This document shows positions 31,222 through 40,736 of a stretch of 64,000 nt of DNA, piece by piece. This stretch comes from Streptomyces sp. BHT-5-2 (lineage in GTDB: Bacteria > Actinomycetota > Actinomycetes > Streptomycetales > Streptomycetaceae). Every line of letters starts with the position of its first letter. Within the stretch, counting starts at the first letter, position 1. Position numbers and translations under genes: made by a program. The stretch covers positions 558,001-622,000 of the forward strand of contig NZ_CP081497.1 of the NCBI RefSeq assembly GCF_019774615.1. The letters are read 5' to 3'. The notes beneath the pieces are model-generated. The model was not told where the DNA came from, ran no database searches, and worked only from the letters and a program-made list of their open reading frames with translations.

Positions 31222-33645
31222 TCAGCCCAGCAGCTGCTCCGCCCAGATGATCTTGCCGTCGGTGGTGTAGCGGGTGCCCCAGCGGTGGGTGAACTGGGAG
31301 ATCAGGAACAGCCCCCGGCCGCCCTCGTCGGTCGTCCGCGGATGCCGCAGGTACGGGGAGGTGCTGGAGCCGTCGCGCACCTCGCAGATCAGGGTGTGCT
31401 CCAGGATCAGCCGCAGCAGGATCGGCCCCGACCCGTACCGGATCGCGTTGGTGACCAGTTCGCTGACCACCAGCTCGGTGGTGAACTCCAGGCCCGGCAG
31501 CTGCCATTCGGTGAGCTGCCGGGCGGCCATCTCGCGGGCCCGGCCCACCACGGCCGGGTCGGCGGCCAGTTCCCAGGAGGCGAAGCGGTCCTGGGCCAGG
31601 CCGCGGGTCCGGGCCAGCAGCAGGGTGACGTCGTCGTGCTGACGTGGCGGGACGAGTGCGTCGAGCACCGACCGGCCCAGCGCGTCGAGGGAGTCGCCCG
31701 GCGCGGACAGCGCACGCAGCAGCCGCTCCCCGGCCGGTGCGCCCGCGTCGGCCAGCAGCCCGTCGGTGTACAGCGCGAGCAGGCTGTCCTCCTTCACCGT
31801 CACCTCCAGGGCCTCGAACGGCAGCCCGCTGACGCCCAGTTGGGGGCCGACCGGCAGCTCGGCGAAGGCGGCGGTGCCGTCGGGGGCGACGATGACCGGC
31901 GGCGGGTGCCCGGCGCTGGCCATGGTGAAGCAGCGGCCGACCGGGTCGTAGACCGCGTACAGGCAGCTGGTGCCCACCGCGCCGGCGTCGGCCTGGCCGC
32001 CCTCCTCCGACACCCGGCCGACCAGGTCGTCGAGGTGCGCGAGGAGTTCCTCCGGGCGCAGGTCGAGCGCGGCGAGGGTCTGTACGGCGGTGCGCAGCCG
32101 GCCCATCGTGGCGATCGCGCCGATGCCGTGCCCGCGGACCTCGCCCACCACCAGCGCCAGCCGGGCACCGGACAGCGGGATCACGTCGAACCAGTCGCCG
32201 CCCACGCCGGCCAGTTCGTCGGCGGGCCGGTAGCTGGTGGCCAGGGACAGCGCGCTGTGCTCGGCGACGTCCTGGGGCAGCAGGCTGCGCTGGAGGGTGA
32301 GGGCCGCCTCGCGTTCGCGGGTGTAGCGGCGGGCGTTGTCCAGGCAGATCGCGGCCCGGGCCACGAACTCCTCGGCCAGCCGCTGGTCGTCCGGGCCGAA
32401 CGCTTCGCGGCGCCGGCCGCGGAAGAAGCTGGTGACGCCCATCGTCGTGCCGCGCGCCCGGATCGGCACCACCATCGCGGTGTGCAGGCCCTGCTCCCGC
32501 AGGGCGCGCCGGCGGCCGCCGGGGACGTCCGCGGCCCACTCCACCCCGTGCGGGTCCAGCCATTCCAGCCGCCACGACTTGCCGTCGACCAGCGCCCGTA
32601 TGGGCGGGGACCAGGCGTGGTACGACGCCAGGTCGCCGACGGCGACGACCGCTTCGGGGGCGCCGGGCCGGGCGGACTGCTGGCCGCCGCGGCGCAGCGC
32701 GACCCGGTCCGCGTCGCCGGGCGGGCCGGTGAGCGGGTCGCCGCCCCGGATCACCGAGTCCAGCAGGTCCACGGTGACGAAGTCGGCGAGGTCCGGCACC
32801 GCGACGTCCGCCAGCTCCTGCGCGGTGTGCAGCACGTCCAGGGACCGGCCGATGGCGGTCCCGGCCCGGTCCAGCAGGGTCAGCCGCCGGCGGTTGCGGT
32901 ACCGCTCGGTGATGTCGATGACGGTGTAACACACGCCGAGGGGGCGGCCGTTGCCGTTGTCGAGCCGGACGAAGGACATCGCGTGGGCGCGTTCGTGGCC
33001 GGGTTCGGACCGCGGGCGGCCGATGTGCTCGTAGCCCAGGATCGGTTCGCCGCTCTCCAGGACGCGCCGCATCTGCGCCTCCAGCGCCTCGGCGTCCAGG
33101 CCCGGCTGGATGTCGGCCAGCCGCCGGCCGATCCGGTCCTGCGCCGGGCCGCCGCCGAACCGCTCCAGTGCGAGGTTGGACCAGACGAACCGCAGGTCGG
33201 TGTCGACCACGGCCATTCCGACCGGCGTCTGCATCAGCAGCTTCTCCAGTACCGCCCGGCTCATCTCCCAACCCGGGAACGAGGACGCCTCGGCGGCCAC
33301 CACCAGCCAGTGCGCGGTGCCCTCGCCGTCGGTCACCCGGGCCAGCTGCACCATGACGTCGACGGGTGCGCCGTCCTTGCGGCGGGCGGTGAGCGTCCCG
33401 CTCCAGCCGCCGTGCGCCCGGCACTCGGCGGCGAGCCCGGACAGCCGCGCGGCGTCGCCCGGCACCAGCAGCGTGGCGGCGGCCCGCCCCACCACGTCGG
33501 CGGCGGGGTGGCCGAGGAGCCGTACGGCGCCGTCCGGCCAGCCCTCCACGCGTCCCCGGGCGTCGCACAGCACCAGGGCGGCGTCGGCGATGTCGAGCGG
33601 CGCCGCCCGCCGCCCGCCGTGGCCGTGCTCCTCGAAGTCCACCAT
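31222..33645 (-). CDS. Multi-sensor SpoIIE-type PP2C phosphatase with anti-sigma-like kinase domain
   Basis: This 807-residue cytosolic protein has two PAS domains (about 15-120 and 130-240; PAS2 has PVGMAVVDTDLRFVWSNLAL). A GAF domain follows (about 260-430), then SpoIIE PP2C (about 455-650, with GVGGDWFDVIPL, VVGEVRGHGIGAIA and ALYTDGLL). A C-terminal HATPase_c_2 domain (about 680-800) has ELVTNAIRYG and RGLFLISQF. In streptomycetes such fusions couple signal sensing to dephosphorylation of anti-sigma antagonists. It is convergent with the TPR gene, 15 bp away. Confidence 0.87.
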   Translation of the reverse strand: MVDFEEHGHGGRRAAPLDIADAALVLCDARGRVEGWPDGAVRLLGHPAADVVGRAAATLLVPGDAARLSGLAAECRAHGGWSGTLTARRKDGAPVDVMVQLARVTDGEGTAHWLVVAAEASSFPGWEMSRAVLEKLLMQTPVGMAVVDTDLRFVWSNLALERFGGGPAQDRIGRRLADIQPGLDAEALEAQMRRVLESGEPILGYEHIGRPRSEPGHERAHAMSFVRLDNGNGRPLGVCYTVIDITERYRNRRRLTLLDRAGTAIGRSLDVLHTAQELADVAVPDLADFVTVDLLDSVIRGGDPLTGPPGDADRVALRRGGQQSARPGAPEAVVAVGDLASYHAWSPPIRALVDGKSWRLEWLDPHGVEWAADVPGGRRRALREQGLHTAMVVPIRARGTTMGVTSFFRGRRREAFGPDDQRLAEEFVARAAICLDNARRYTREREAALTLQRSLLPQDVAEHSALSLATSYRPADELAGVGGDWFDVIPLSGARLALVVGEVRGHGIGAIATMGRLRTAVQTLAALDLRPEELLAHLDDLVGRVSEEGGQADAGAVGTSCLYAVYDPVGRCFTMASAGHPPPVIVAPDGTAAFAELPVGPQLGVSGLPFEALEVTVKEDSLLALYTDGLLADAGAPAGERLLRALSAPGDSLDALGRSVLDALVPPRQHDDVTLLLARTRGLAQDRFASWELAADPAVVGRAREMAARQLTEWQLPGLEFTTELVVSELVTNAIRYGSGPILLRLILEHTLICEVRDGSSTSPYLRHPRTTDEGGRGLFLISQFTHRWGTRYTTDGKIIWAEQLLG

Positions 33646-33754
33646 CTCAGCCGTTCCGTCTCTGCCGGACGATCTGAACCAATGCCTTATATGTGGTATT
33701 TACCCCATCTGAGGGTACTGGCCCCGGGGCTTTCGGACCGCCCAGCCGCCCCGT

Positions 33755-34528
33755 TCACAGCCCGGCGCGCTCCCGGGCCCGGGTGAGCAGGGCGACCAGC
33801 ATCTCCGGGGTGAGCCGGCCGGTGAAGGTGTTGCGCTGGCTCGGGTGGTAGCAGCCGAGGAGCCGCAGCTCCCCGCGTCCCGGCCCGGCCGGCAGCACCG
33901 CCTCGGCGCCGTGGCCGAACGCCGGACGGGGCCGCGGCAGCGACCAGCCCGCCGCGCCGAGCGCCGGCCACAGCGCCTGCCAGGCGAAGGCGCCCAGCGC
34001 CACCACCGCCCGCAGCCCCGGCGCCAGCAGCTCCAGCTCGGCCGCCAGCCAGGGCCGGCAGGTGTCCCGCTCGGCAGGGGTAGGCCGGTTCTGCGGTGGC
34101 GCGCAGTGCACCGGTGCGGTGACCCGCACCCCGTACAGTTCCAGCCCGTCGCCCCGGTGCGTGGCGGTCGGCTGCGAGGCCAGGCCCACCGCGTGCAGCC
34201 CCGCGAACAGGAAGTCCCCGGAGGCGTCGCCGGTGAACATCCGGCCGGTGCGGTTGCCGCCGTGCGCGGCCGGGGCCAGCCCCACCACCGCCAGCGCGGC
34301 GTCCGGCGGGCCGAACCCCGGCACCGGCCGCGCCCAGTACTCCCAGTCCCGGAACGCCGCCCGGCGCTCCCGCCCGACCCGCTCCCGCCAGGCCACCAGC
34401 CGGGGGCAGGCCCGGCACTCCGCCACCGCGGCGTCCAGCGCCGGCAGCCCGCCGCAGCGCGGCGCCGCACGCGCCGGATACCCCCGGTCCTCCGTGCCCG
34501 GCGGTCCACCGTTCGGCTCCCGGACCAT
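33755..34528 (-). CDS. Uracil-DNA glycosylase, UdgB (family 5) type
   Basis: This 257-residue protein has VVGLAPAAHGGNRTGRMFTG (motif A) and LLGCYHPSQRNTFTG (motif B). It also has an N-terminal CRACPRL and a later Cys consistent with a 4Fe-4S cluster. UdgB enzymes lack the usual motif A polar residue and remove uracil and deaminated purines from double-stranded DNA. The ATG at 34528 has AGGAGGGG upstream. It lies between two SpoIIE phosphatases without functional link. Confidence 0.88.
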   Translation of the reverse strand: MVREPNGGPPGTEDRGYPARAAPRCGGLPALDAAVAECRACPRLVAWRERVGRERRAAFRDWEYWARPVPGFGPPDAALAVVGLAPAAHGGNRTGRMFTGDASGDFLFAGLHAVGLASQPTATHRGDGLELYGVRVTAPVHCAPPQNRPTPAERDTCRPWLAAELELLAPGLRAVVALGAFAWQALWPALGAAGWSLPRPRPAFGHGAEAVLPAGPGRGELRLLGCYHPSQRNTFTGRLTPEMLVALLTRARERAGL

Positions 34529-34585
34529 GCCGGCCCCTCCTCTCCGCGCGCCGGTCCCGGGCGCGCCGCTTCCCGGTACGGCGGA

Positions 34586-36688
34586 TCATGCCGCACCGCC
34601 CGGTCCGTCGTGCGTCGGGGCGAGCAGCAGCAGCGCCACGTCGTCCAGCCGTTCCGTGCGGGCGCCGCGCCGGGTCAGGACGGCGTCGGCCAGCGCGCCG
34701 GGGTCCGGGCTCCGCGCCGCGGCCAGATCGGCGGCCAGGGCCGCCACCCCCTCCTCCAGGTCGCCGCCGGGCCGCTCGACCAGCCCGTCGGTGTAGAGCG
34801 CCAGCACCGCCCCGGGGGGTAGCGGGAGGGGGCTGGCCGCGAAACGGGTGTCGGGCGCGACGCCCAGCAGCAGCCCGGGCGGCACCCGCAGCACCTCGGC
34901 GTGCCCGTCGGGGTGGCGCAGCACCGGCGGCGGATGGCCGGCGCTGGCCAGGCACGCCTGGTGGGTGCGCAGGTCCAGGTGGACGTAGAGACAGCTGGTG
35001 AACAGCTCCGGGTCCAGGTCGGCGAGCAGCCGGTTGGTGCGGTTCAGTACCTCGTCGGGGGCCGCGCCGGCCGCCGCGAACGCGTGCACGGCGGTACGGG
35101 CCTGGCCCATCAGGGCGGCGGCCGCCGCGTTGTGCCCCTGGACGTCGCCGATCACCGCGGCCACCCGGTGCGCGTCGAGCCGGATCAGGTCGTAGAAGTC
35201 GCCGCCGATGTCCATCCCGCGGGTGGAGGGCAGATAGCGGGCGGCGACCGACAGGCCCGGGACCGGCGGCAGCCGGTGCGGCAGCAGTCCCGCCTGCAGG
35301 TCGTGCGCCAGCTGCTGCTTGGTGTCGTAGAGGCTGGCCCGGTCCAGTGCCTGGGCCATCAGCCCGGCCAACGACGTCAGCACCTGCCGCTCCTGGGGGC
35401 TGAAGGTCCGCGGATGCCGGTAGGCCAGCACACAGCAGCCGACCGGGCGGCCGGAGACGATCAGCGGCAGCACCGCCCGGGCCGCCATCCCGGTCAGCGC
35501 CGCCAGCCCCGGGAAGCGGGCCTCGGTCTCCTCCACGGAGCCGAGGAAGCTCGGCTCGCCGGTGGCCAGGGCAGCCACGGTGGGGGAGTTCGCGCTGGTC
35601 AGCGGCAGACCCTCGAACGCCTCCACGACCTCCTGGGCGTAGCCGTGCTGGCCGATGGTCCGCAGCCGGCCCGCCTCCGCGGCGTACATCAGCATGGCCT
35701 GGGCGCCGAAGGCCGGCACGATCTGCTCGGCGAACAGGTCGGTGACGTCCTTGACGCCCACCGCCTCGGTGAGCGCCGCGGCGAGGTGCAGCACGTGGTA
35801 CATCTGCGCGGCCCGCAGCGGCATGACCTCCGTGGGCCAGTGCGCCTCCGGGTCGGTCTCCCCGCCCGTGTCGCTGATCCACACGCTCACCCCGCGGCCG
35901 TCCGGGAACAGCCGGAACGTCAGCCTGTGCCCCGGCGCCCGGCAGGCGGTGAACGCTGCCGGGCGGCGGCTCATCACCGCCGCCCGGCAGCGGTCCTCGA
36001 AGACCGGGCCGGCCAGCCACGGCAGCACGTCCCAGGGGCGGGCGCCGCGCAGCGCGGCCGCGTCCACGCCCAGCAGCGCCGCCGCGCCGGTGCTGAGCAT
36101 GGTGACCCGTCCCTCCATGTCGAGCCCGCAGCCGCCGCCCGGGAGCCGTTCGACGTAGTCGACGGTGGCCAGCGCCTCGGCCGGGTCGACGGCTCGGGCC
36201 GGGGGTTTGTGCACCACCAGCGGCGCGTCCGGCGGGCCCGGTGTGGGCAGCAGCGCCGCCAGCCGCCGGCAGGCGCGCTCGAACGCGGTGCGCTCGGCCT
36301 CCGACAGCTCCGCCGGGTGCCCGGCCGGCCACAGCAGCACCACCGCGCCCCGGCAGCCGGTCCCGTCGTCCAGCGGTGCCGCGCCCAGCGCGAAGTCGTA
36401 GGGCAGGGCCACCGCAGTCCGGGGGAAGTCCCGGGCCAGCTGTCGGTGGCCGGCCGCCCACACCAGGCGCTGCCGGCGGGCCGCCACCGCGACCGGGATG
36501 GGGGCCGCCAGCGCGATCCGCTGCCAGGGGTCCAGCACCGGGGTCGGGATGCCGCTCAGCGCCGTCAGCCGCAGCACCGGCGCGTCGGGCGCCAGCTCGT
36601 AGACCATGATCGAGGTGGCGCCGGTCTCCGCCATCGTCCGCAGCAGTTCCTGACCCAGCGGAGCCTCACCATTCCCACCGGTCGTCAT
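34586..36688 (-). CDS. GAF/PAS-containing SpoIIE-type PP2C phosphatase
   Basis: This 700-residue protein has an N-terminal GAF-like domain (about 5-150), a PAS-like region (about 165-265) and a second GAF (about 300-450). A C-terminal SpoIIE domain (about 475-695) has GMDIGGDFYDLIRL, VIGDVQGHNAAAAALM, ASAGHPPPVLR, LALYTDGLVERPG and DDVALLLLA. The acidic metal ligands are present, so it should be active. No kinase domain follows, unlike the gene at 31222. It probably acts on an STAS anti-sigma antagonist elsewhere. Confidence 0.87.
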   Translation of the reverse strand: MTTGGNGEAPLGQELLRTMAETGATSIMVYELAPDAPVLRLTALSGIPTPVLDPWQRIALAAPIPVAVAARRQRLVWAAGHRQLARDFPRTAVALPYDFALGAAPLDDGTGCRGAVVLLWPAGHPAELSEAERTAFERACRRLAALLPTPGPPDAPLVVHKPPARAVDPAEALATVDYVERLPGGGCGLDMEGRVTMLSTGAAALLGVDAAALRGARPWDVLPWLAGPVFEDRCRAAVMSRRPAAFTACRAPGHRLTFRLFPDGRGVSVWISDTGGETDPEAHWPTEVMPLRAAQMYHVLHLAAALTEAVGVKDVTDLFAEQIVPAFGAQAMLMYAAEAGRLRTIGQHGYAQEVVEAFEGLPLTSANSPTVAALATGEPSFLGSVEETEARFPGLAALTGMAARAVLPLIVSGRPVGCCVLAYRHPRTFSPQERQVLTSLAGLMAQALDRASLYDTKQQLAHDLQAGLLPHRLPPVPGLSVAARYLPSTRGMDIGGDFYDLIRLDAHRVAAVIGDVQGHNAAAAALMGQARTAVHAFAAAGAAPDEVLNRTNRLLADLDPELFTSCLYVHLDLRTHQACLASAGHPPPVLRHPDGHAEVLRVPPGLLLGVAPDTRFAASPLPLPPGAVLALYTDGLVERPGGDLEEGVAALAADLAAARSPDPGALADAVLTRRGARTERLDDVALLLLAPTHDGPGGAA

Positions 36689-36780
36689 GGCACACCTGCC
36701 CAGAGCCGCGGCACAGTGCCGACGTTACGCCGCCGGGCCGCCGGTGGCAGTTCCGGTCGCCGGCGCCACCCGGTGCGGTG

Positions 36781-37206
36781 GGGCGGCCGTGGGCCCAGGG
36801 GGCCGTGCGGCGGCGCAGCGTGGGGGCCAGGGCCAGCTGGCCCACCGCGGCCAGCAGGCTCAGCGCCGCACAGCTCAGCTGTCGCGGCCGTCCAGCCGGT
36901 GGCCGATCAGCGGCTGGACGGCGAGGACGACGATGCCGTTGACGGCCAGCACCGTGCCGTAGGCGCGCTGGACATGCCGGTGGCCTTCATCGCCAGCGGC
37001 AGGGTGGCGAACGCCTGCTGGAAGAGCACGGCGTAGAGCACGACGAGGCCGGCGAAGGCCGGCATCGCCCGGTCACGCAGGACGGTGCGCAAGCCGCCGG
37101 CGGTCCGCTCCTGGGCGGCCGGCTGCGCCTTCACCGACCGGGACGCCCGGGGGACGGCCGAACCGCCCGCCTGAACAAGCCCGTTCCGCAGCCGGCGCAT
37201 CCTCAC
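36781..37206 (-). pseudogene. Remnant of an MFS transporter gene
   Basis: Two frames give consecutive MFS pieces. GGLRTVLRDRAMPAFAGLVV and AVLFQQAFATLPLAMKATGM appear first. After a shift near 36970 comes AYGTVLAVNGIVVLAVQPLI, then GHRLDGRDS and a stop, then a further hydrophobic fragment. About half the transporter is missing at each end. It lies directly downstream of the VMAP operon. Confidence 0.75.
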
Positions 37207-40200
37207 TCCGGCCCCGCCGCCTCGGCTTCTCCGTCACCGGGCGGGGCGAAGTCCTCCGCCACCAGCGCGGCGAGATCCTGGAACGCCTGGTAGGTCCGGG
37301 ACCGCATCCGGGAGAGGCTGATCCCGTCCTTGCCGTCGTACTCCCGGTCGTCGAGGCGCGAGTCGTAGGGGACCAGGACCAGTCCGCCGGGGTGGTCGCC
37401 GAACCGTTCCAGGATCCGTTCGTCCCACAGCGGGCGGTCCGGGCCGCGGAGGTCGGTGACGGCCAGGATCGCCCGGTCCGCGAGCGCCGCGTAGCCGCGG
37501 TTCCGCAGGTCCGCCAGCAACTGCCCGGCCCGGTCCAGGTCCGTCCCGATCCGCCGCGCCACCACGATCAGCCGGCTGCTCAGGGCGAGCACGGTGTCCG
37601 GGAGCGGCTCGCTGCGCAGCGCGGCCCGGTCCGCGAGGACGACCGGGAAGTGCCGGCCGAGCAGGTCCAGCGTCCGCCGGTACTCCACTTCGTACGCGAC
37701 CGCGGAGGTGGTCCCGCGGAAGGGCCGGAGCAGCGCCCGCAGTCCCGACGGCCCGTTGACGGTGAAGGGCAGCACCTCCTCGTACTCCAGGATCGTGGGC
37801 AGCGCGGACAGCAGGTCGGAGCGCGCCTCCGGGTAGCCATCGAGATGCAGTCGGCGGTCCAGCGCGCCGACCCCGTGGCCCGCGTCCAGCGCGATCACCC
37901 CGCCGCCCCGGGCATCCGCCAGCAGCGCCCCCAGAGCGACCGTGACGGTGGGCCGGCCGACAGCGCTGTCCACGCCCACGACCGTGGTCCGGTGGCAGTA
38001 CGTCAGCGGTGTGCGGATCGCCGCCAGCTTCCGCTCGTCGGCGTCCCGCTCCGCCAGGCGGAACAGGAAGCGGCGGCGGACCATCGGCCGCGCCGAGCGC
38101 AGGGCTTCCGCCCACCGTGCCTGGGACTGCGGGTCCAGCGGGAGCGGCACCGTGCCGTCGGATGCGTCGGGCGCGGCGTCCTCTGCCGCGGGGGCGGGCG
38201 GAGCGGCGGTACCGGCGCCCGAGCCGCGGTCGTCCCGTAGTTCCGCCGCCATCGGCACGTACCGGGCGAAGCACTCGGCGACCTGACCGGCCGTCGGGCG
38301 CGCGGCCGGGTCCTCGGACAGGCAGTCGAGGACGATCTCCCGCAGCGGGCGCCAGGTGTCCCCCTGCCACAGCGCCATGTCCCCGCCGCCCGCGGTGAGC
38401 GGCGCGCGGTGCTTGTCGCCGAGCCGGCGCAGGATCTCCCCGAGGGACCGGACGTTGTCCGCCATGGTGGGCACCGCCTCGGCGCCCCGGGCCCGGAACT
38501 CCCCGTCCACGACGCACCGCCCCAGGCCGGTCAGCATCAGCGTGCGCCCGACGACGTGCACCGACCGCTCCGTCAACTCCGGCAGCACCAGGCCCTGCAG
38601 ATGGCACAGGCGCACCGCGGCCGCCAGATGCCAGCCGTAGGCGATCGACAGCAGGGTGTCGCGCCGCAGCCGGGAGCCGTGCTCCGGCCGCAGCAGCGCG
38701 CCCAACTGCGGTGGCGGCCCGGCATCCGGATCGTCCGACGGGGCGTAGATCCGCATCGCGAGATAGGGCGGCTCGCCGTCCGGATCGGCCTCCAGCAGCC
38801 ACGGTGCGTACTGCCCGCCCAGGCGGCGCAGCGCGACCGCCTCCGTGGCCAGCAGTGCCCGTGCCTCGTCGGGCGGCACATCGGGCCGGACGACGCGGAG
38901 CGCGGCCTCCTCTCCGCGTGCGTTCCGCCCCAGGTAGACGACGGAACGGGTGCCGAGCCGGCGGCCGTGCAGGGTGTACCGGCCGAGCCGGCGCGGATCG
39001 CGGGCGGAGAGTGGCCGCCAGCCGTCCGGGCCCACCGGCTCCGTGCCGTCGTCCTCCTCCGGCACCGTGGCGAACGAGGCGCCCAGTCGGGCCATCAGCC
39101 GCCGCTCCACCGAGGAGAACGCCCGGGAGCCGGCCGGCAGTCGGTCCATCCCGTCGGGGTGGGCGAGCCAGGCGGGGAAGTCGGGGGAGCGGCCGGCGAG
39201 CTGGTTCAGCCGGTGGCCGATCTCCCGCCCGGTGCGCAGGAGTTCCGGGGTCGCGACGGCGTCCAGCAGCGCGGACCTGACCGCGTCGGGGAAGTCGAAG
39301 ATCCGGTGCTGGTCCCGCAGCGGACCGGCCACCGGCGCCGGCGCCGGCCGCATCAGCCCGCCGAGGAACACCTCCGCCAGATGGGCGGTGTCCGCCTCCA
39401 CCGCGCGCTGCACCAGCCGCATCACCGGCACCGAGGCCGGGGAGACCGCCGCGAGGTGGGCGGCGAGGCGGTACGCCTCCGGGGAGGCCGCGGCCCGGAA
39501 CCGGCGGACGCCGTCCGTGCCGTCCTCCGCCGGTGGCCCGGCCGCCCGGCCCACCGGGCCCTCCAGCAGCGGCAGTTCCATCGTCCCGCCGGCCGAGGCC
39601 AGCAGCCGCGCCCAGGCGGCGACGGGCCCCGCGGAGCTCTCCAGAACCGGCACCGGGAGTCCCGGGAACGGCGCCAACTCGGCAGGGAGCACCGGGTCGT
39701 TGATGCTCCACGACGCCCCGGCGGCGCCGCGCCGGCGGGTCGTCACCAGCCAGCGGCCGGCCCGGATGCCCGAGCCCTGCCACAGCCGCGGCGGCAGCGC
39801 GTGCAGTACCGCCACCGGGCCCTGGGCCGACCAGCGCGCCAGCAGCCGGTGCAGCCGACCGTCCCGCCAGGCCGCGCCCATCCCGTCGCTGAGCAGCAGC
39901 ACCAGGGTCCGGCCCGACGGGTCGGCGAGCACCGACGGCGACAGCGTGCCGGCGTCCGGGTCGAACGGGCGGCCCCGCAGCACCGGGGCGTCCGGGCCGC
40001 GGGTGTCCAGCCCGTGCACCCGGACCGTGCGGAACGCGCCGACCCGCTGCATCATCCCCCGCCACTCGACCGCCAGCCGGCGCCACAGCAGCATCGACAC
40101 CCCGTCGTCCACCAGCAGCACCAGGTCCAGCCAGCGCTCCTGGCCGGGGCGCAGCACCACGTCCGGGAGCCCGCTCTCGGCCAGGGCCGCGGCCGTCGCG

Positions 40201-40733
40201 GCCTCGTCGAACTCCTGGAAGCGGGTGGTGGCCCGGCGCTGCCGCAGCGGGCGCAGCGCCCGGCCGATGCGCAGCTCACCGGCGAGCGCCTTGGCCTCCG
40301 GGGCGCGCACCGGCAGCGCGGCACCGCTCGGAGCGGGCGGCGGAGCCTTGCGGACCGTCCGGCGGCGGGGCGCGGCGGGTGCCGGCGCGGCGTGCAGATC
40401 ACCGCCCAGCCGGTCCAGTGGGAGGATGTCGCGCGGGGCGCCCTCCGGGGCGTCCGCGGCCCGCGGCGGCGCCAACTGGGCCGCGGGCGGCGGGGGTTCG
40501 TTCGCCGCCCCCGCGGCGGCCCGGGGCGCGGTCGGGCCCAGGGCGCGGGCGACCGGCGCGCTGTCCTGCCCGGCGGGCAAGTGGGTGGCCAGCCACAGCG
40601 CGTCGAGCAGCGCATGCCGGTCCAGCTCGACGCCGGCCGCGGCGAACACCGCCCGCGCCGCACCGATCCGCCCGGCCCGCCCGCCGTCACCGGCCCGCTC
40701 GCCGGCCTGCGCCCCGCCCCCCTCCGCCGCCAT
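37203..40733 (-). CDS. SAV_2336-type vWA-like protein with pseudokinase and degenerate ParA-like domain
   Basis: This 1176-residue protein is the last gene of the VMAP operon. Residues 1-150 are a helical N-terminus plus Ala/Pro linker. About 190-430 is a vWA-like region typical of SAV_2336-related proteins (LDLVLLVDDGVSMLLWRRLA, LVLLLSDGMGAAWRDGRL). About 580-840 resembles a Ser/Thr kinase (YTLHGRRLGTRSVVYLGRN), but HRD is replaced by LPELTERSVHV and DFG by TGLGRCV, so it is probably inactive. About 895-1165 has ParA/MinD form (VVGVDSAVGRPTVTVALGALL, VIALDAG), with the P-loop Lys missing. It starts 3 bp after the MoxR stop. I read it as a scaffold working with the ATPase. Confidence 0.8.
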   Translation of the reverse strand: MAAEGGGAQAGERAGDGGRAGRIGAARAVFAAAGVELDRHALLDALWLATHLPAGQDSAPVARALGPTAPRAAAGAANEPPPPAAQLAPPRAADAPEGAPRDILPLDRLGGDLHAAPAPAAPRRRTVRKAPPPAPSGAALPVRAPEAKALAGELRIGRALRPLRQRRATTRFQEFDEAATAAALAESGLPDVVLRPGQERWLDLVLLVDDGVSMLLWRRLAVEWRGMMQRVGAFRTVRVHGLDTRGPDAPVLRGRPFDPDAGTLSPSVLADPSGRTLVLLLSDGMGAAWRDGRLHRLLARWSAQGPVAVLHALPPRLWQGSGIRAGRWLVTTRRRGAAGASWSINDPVLPAELAPFPGLPVPVLESSAGPVAAWARLLASAGGTMELPLLEGPVGRAAGPPAEDGTDGVRRFRAAASPEAYRLAAHLAAVSPASVPVMRLVQRAVEADTAHLAEVFLGGLMRPAPAPVAGPLRDQHRIFDFPDAVRSALLDAVATPELLRTGREIGHRLNQLAGRSPDFPAWLAHPDGMDRLPAGSRAFSSVERRLMARLGASFATVPEEDDGTEPVGPDGWRPLSARDPRRLGRYTLHGRRLGTRSVVYLGRNARGEEAALRVVRPDVPPDEARALLATEAVALRRLGGQYAPWLLEADPDGEPPYLAMRIYAPSDDPDAGPPPQLGALLRPEHGSRLRRDTLLSIAYGWHLAAAVRLCHLQGLVLPELTERSVHVVGRTLMLTGLGRCVVDGEFRARGAEAVPTMADNVRSLGEILRRLGDKHRAPLTAGGGDMALWQGDTWRPLREIVLDCLSEDPAARPTAGQVAECFARYVPMAAELRDDRGSGAGTAAPPAPAAEDAAPDASDGTVPLPLDPQSQARWAEALRSARPMVRRRFLFRLAERDADERKLAAIRTPLTYCHRTTVVGVDSAVGRPTVTVALGALLADARGGGVIALDAGHGVGALDRRLHLDGYPEARSDLLSALPTILEYEEVLPFTVNGPSGLRALLRPFRGTTSAVAYEVEYRRTLDLLGRHFPVVLADRAALRSEPLPDTVLALSSRLIVVARRIGTDLDRAGQLLADLRNRGYAALADRAILAVTDLRGPDRPLWDERILERFGDHPGGLVLVPYDSRLDDREYDGKDGISLSRMRSRTYQAFQDLAALVAEDFAPPGDGEAEAAGPE

Positions 40734-40736
40734 CGC

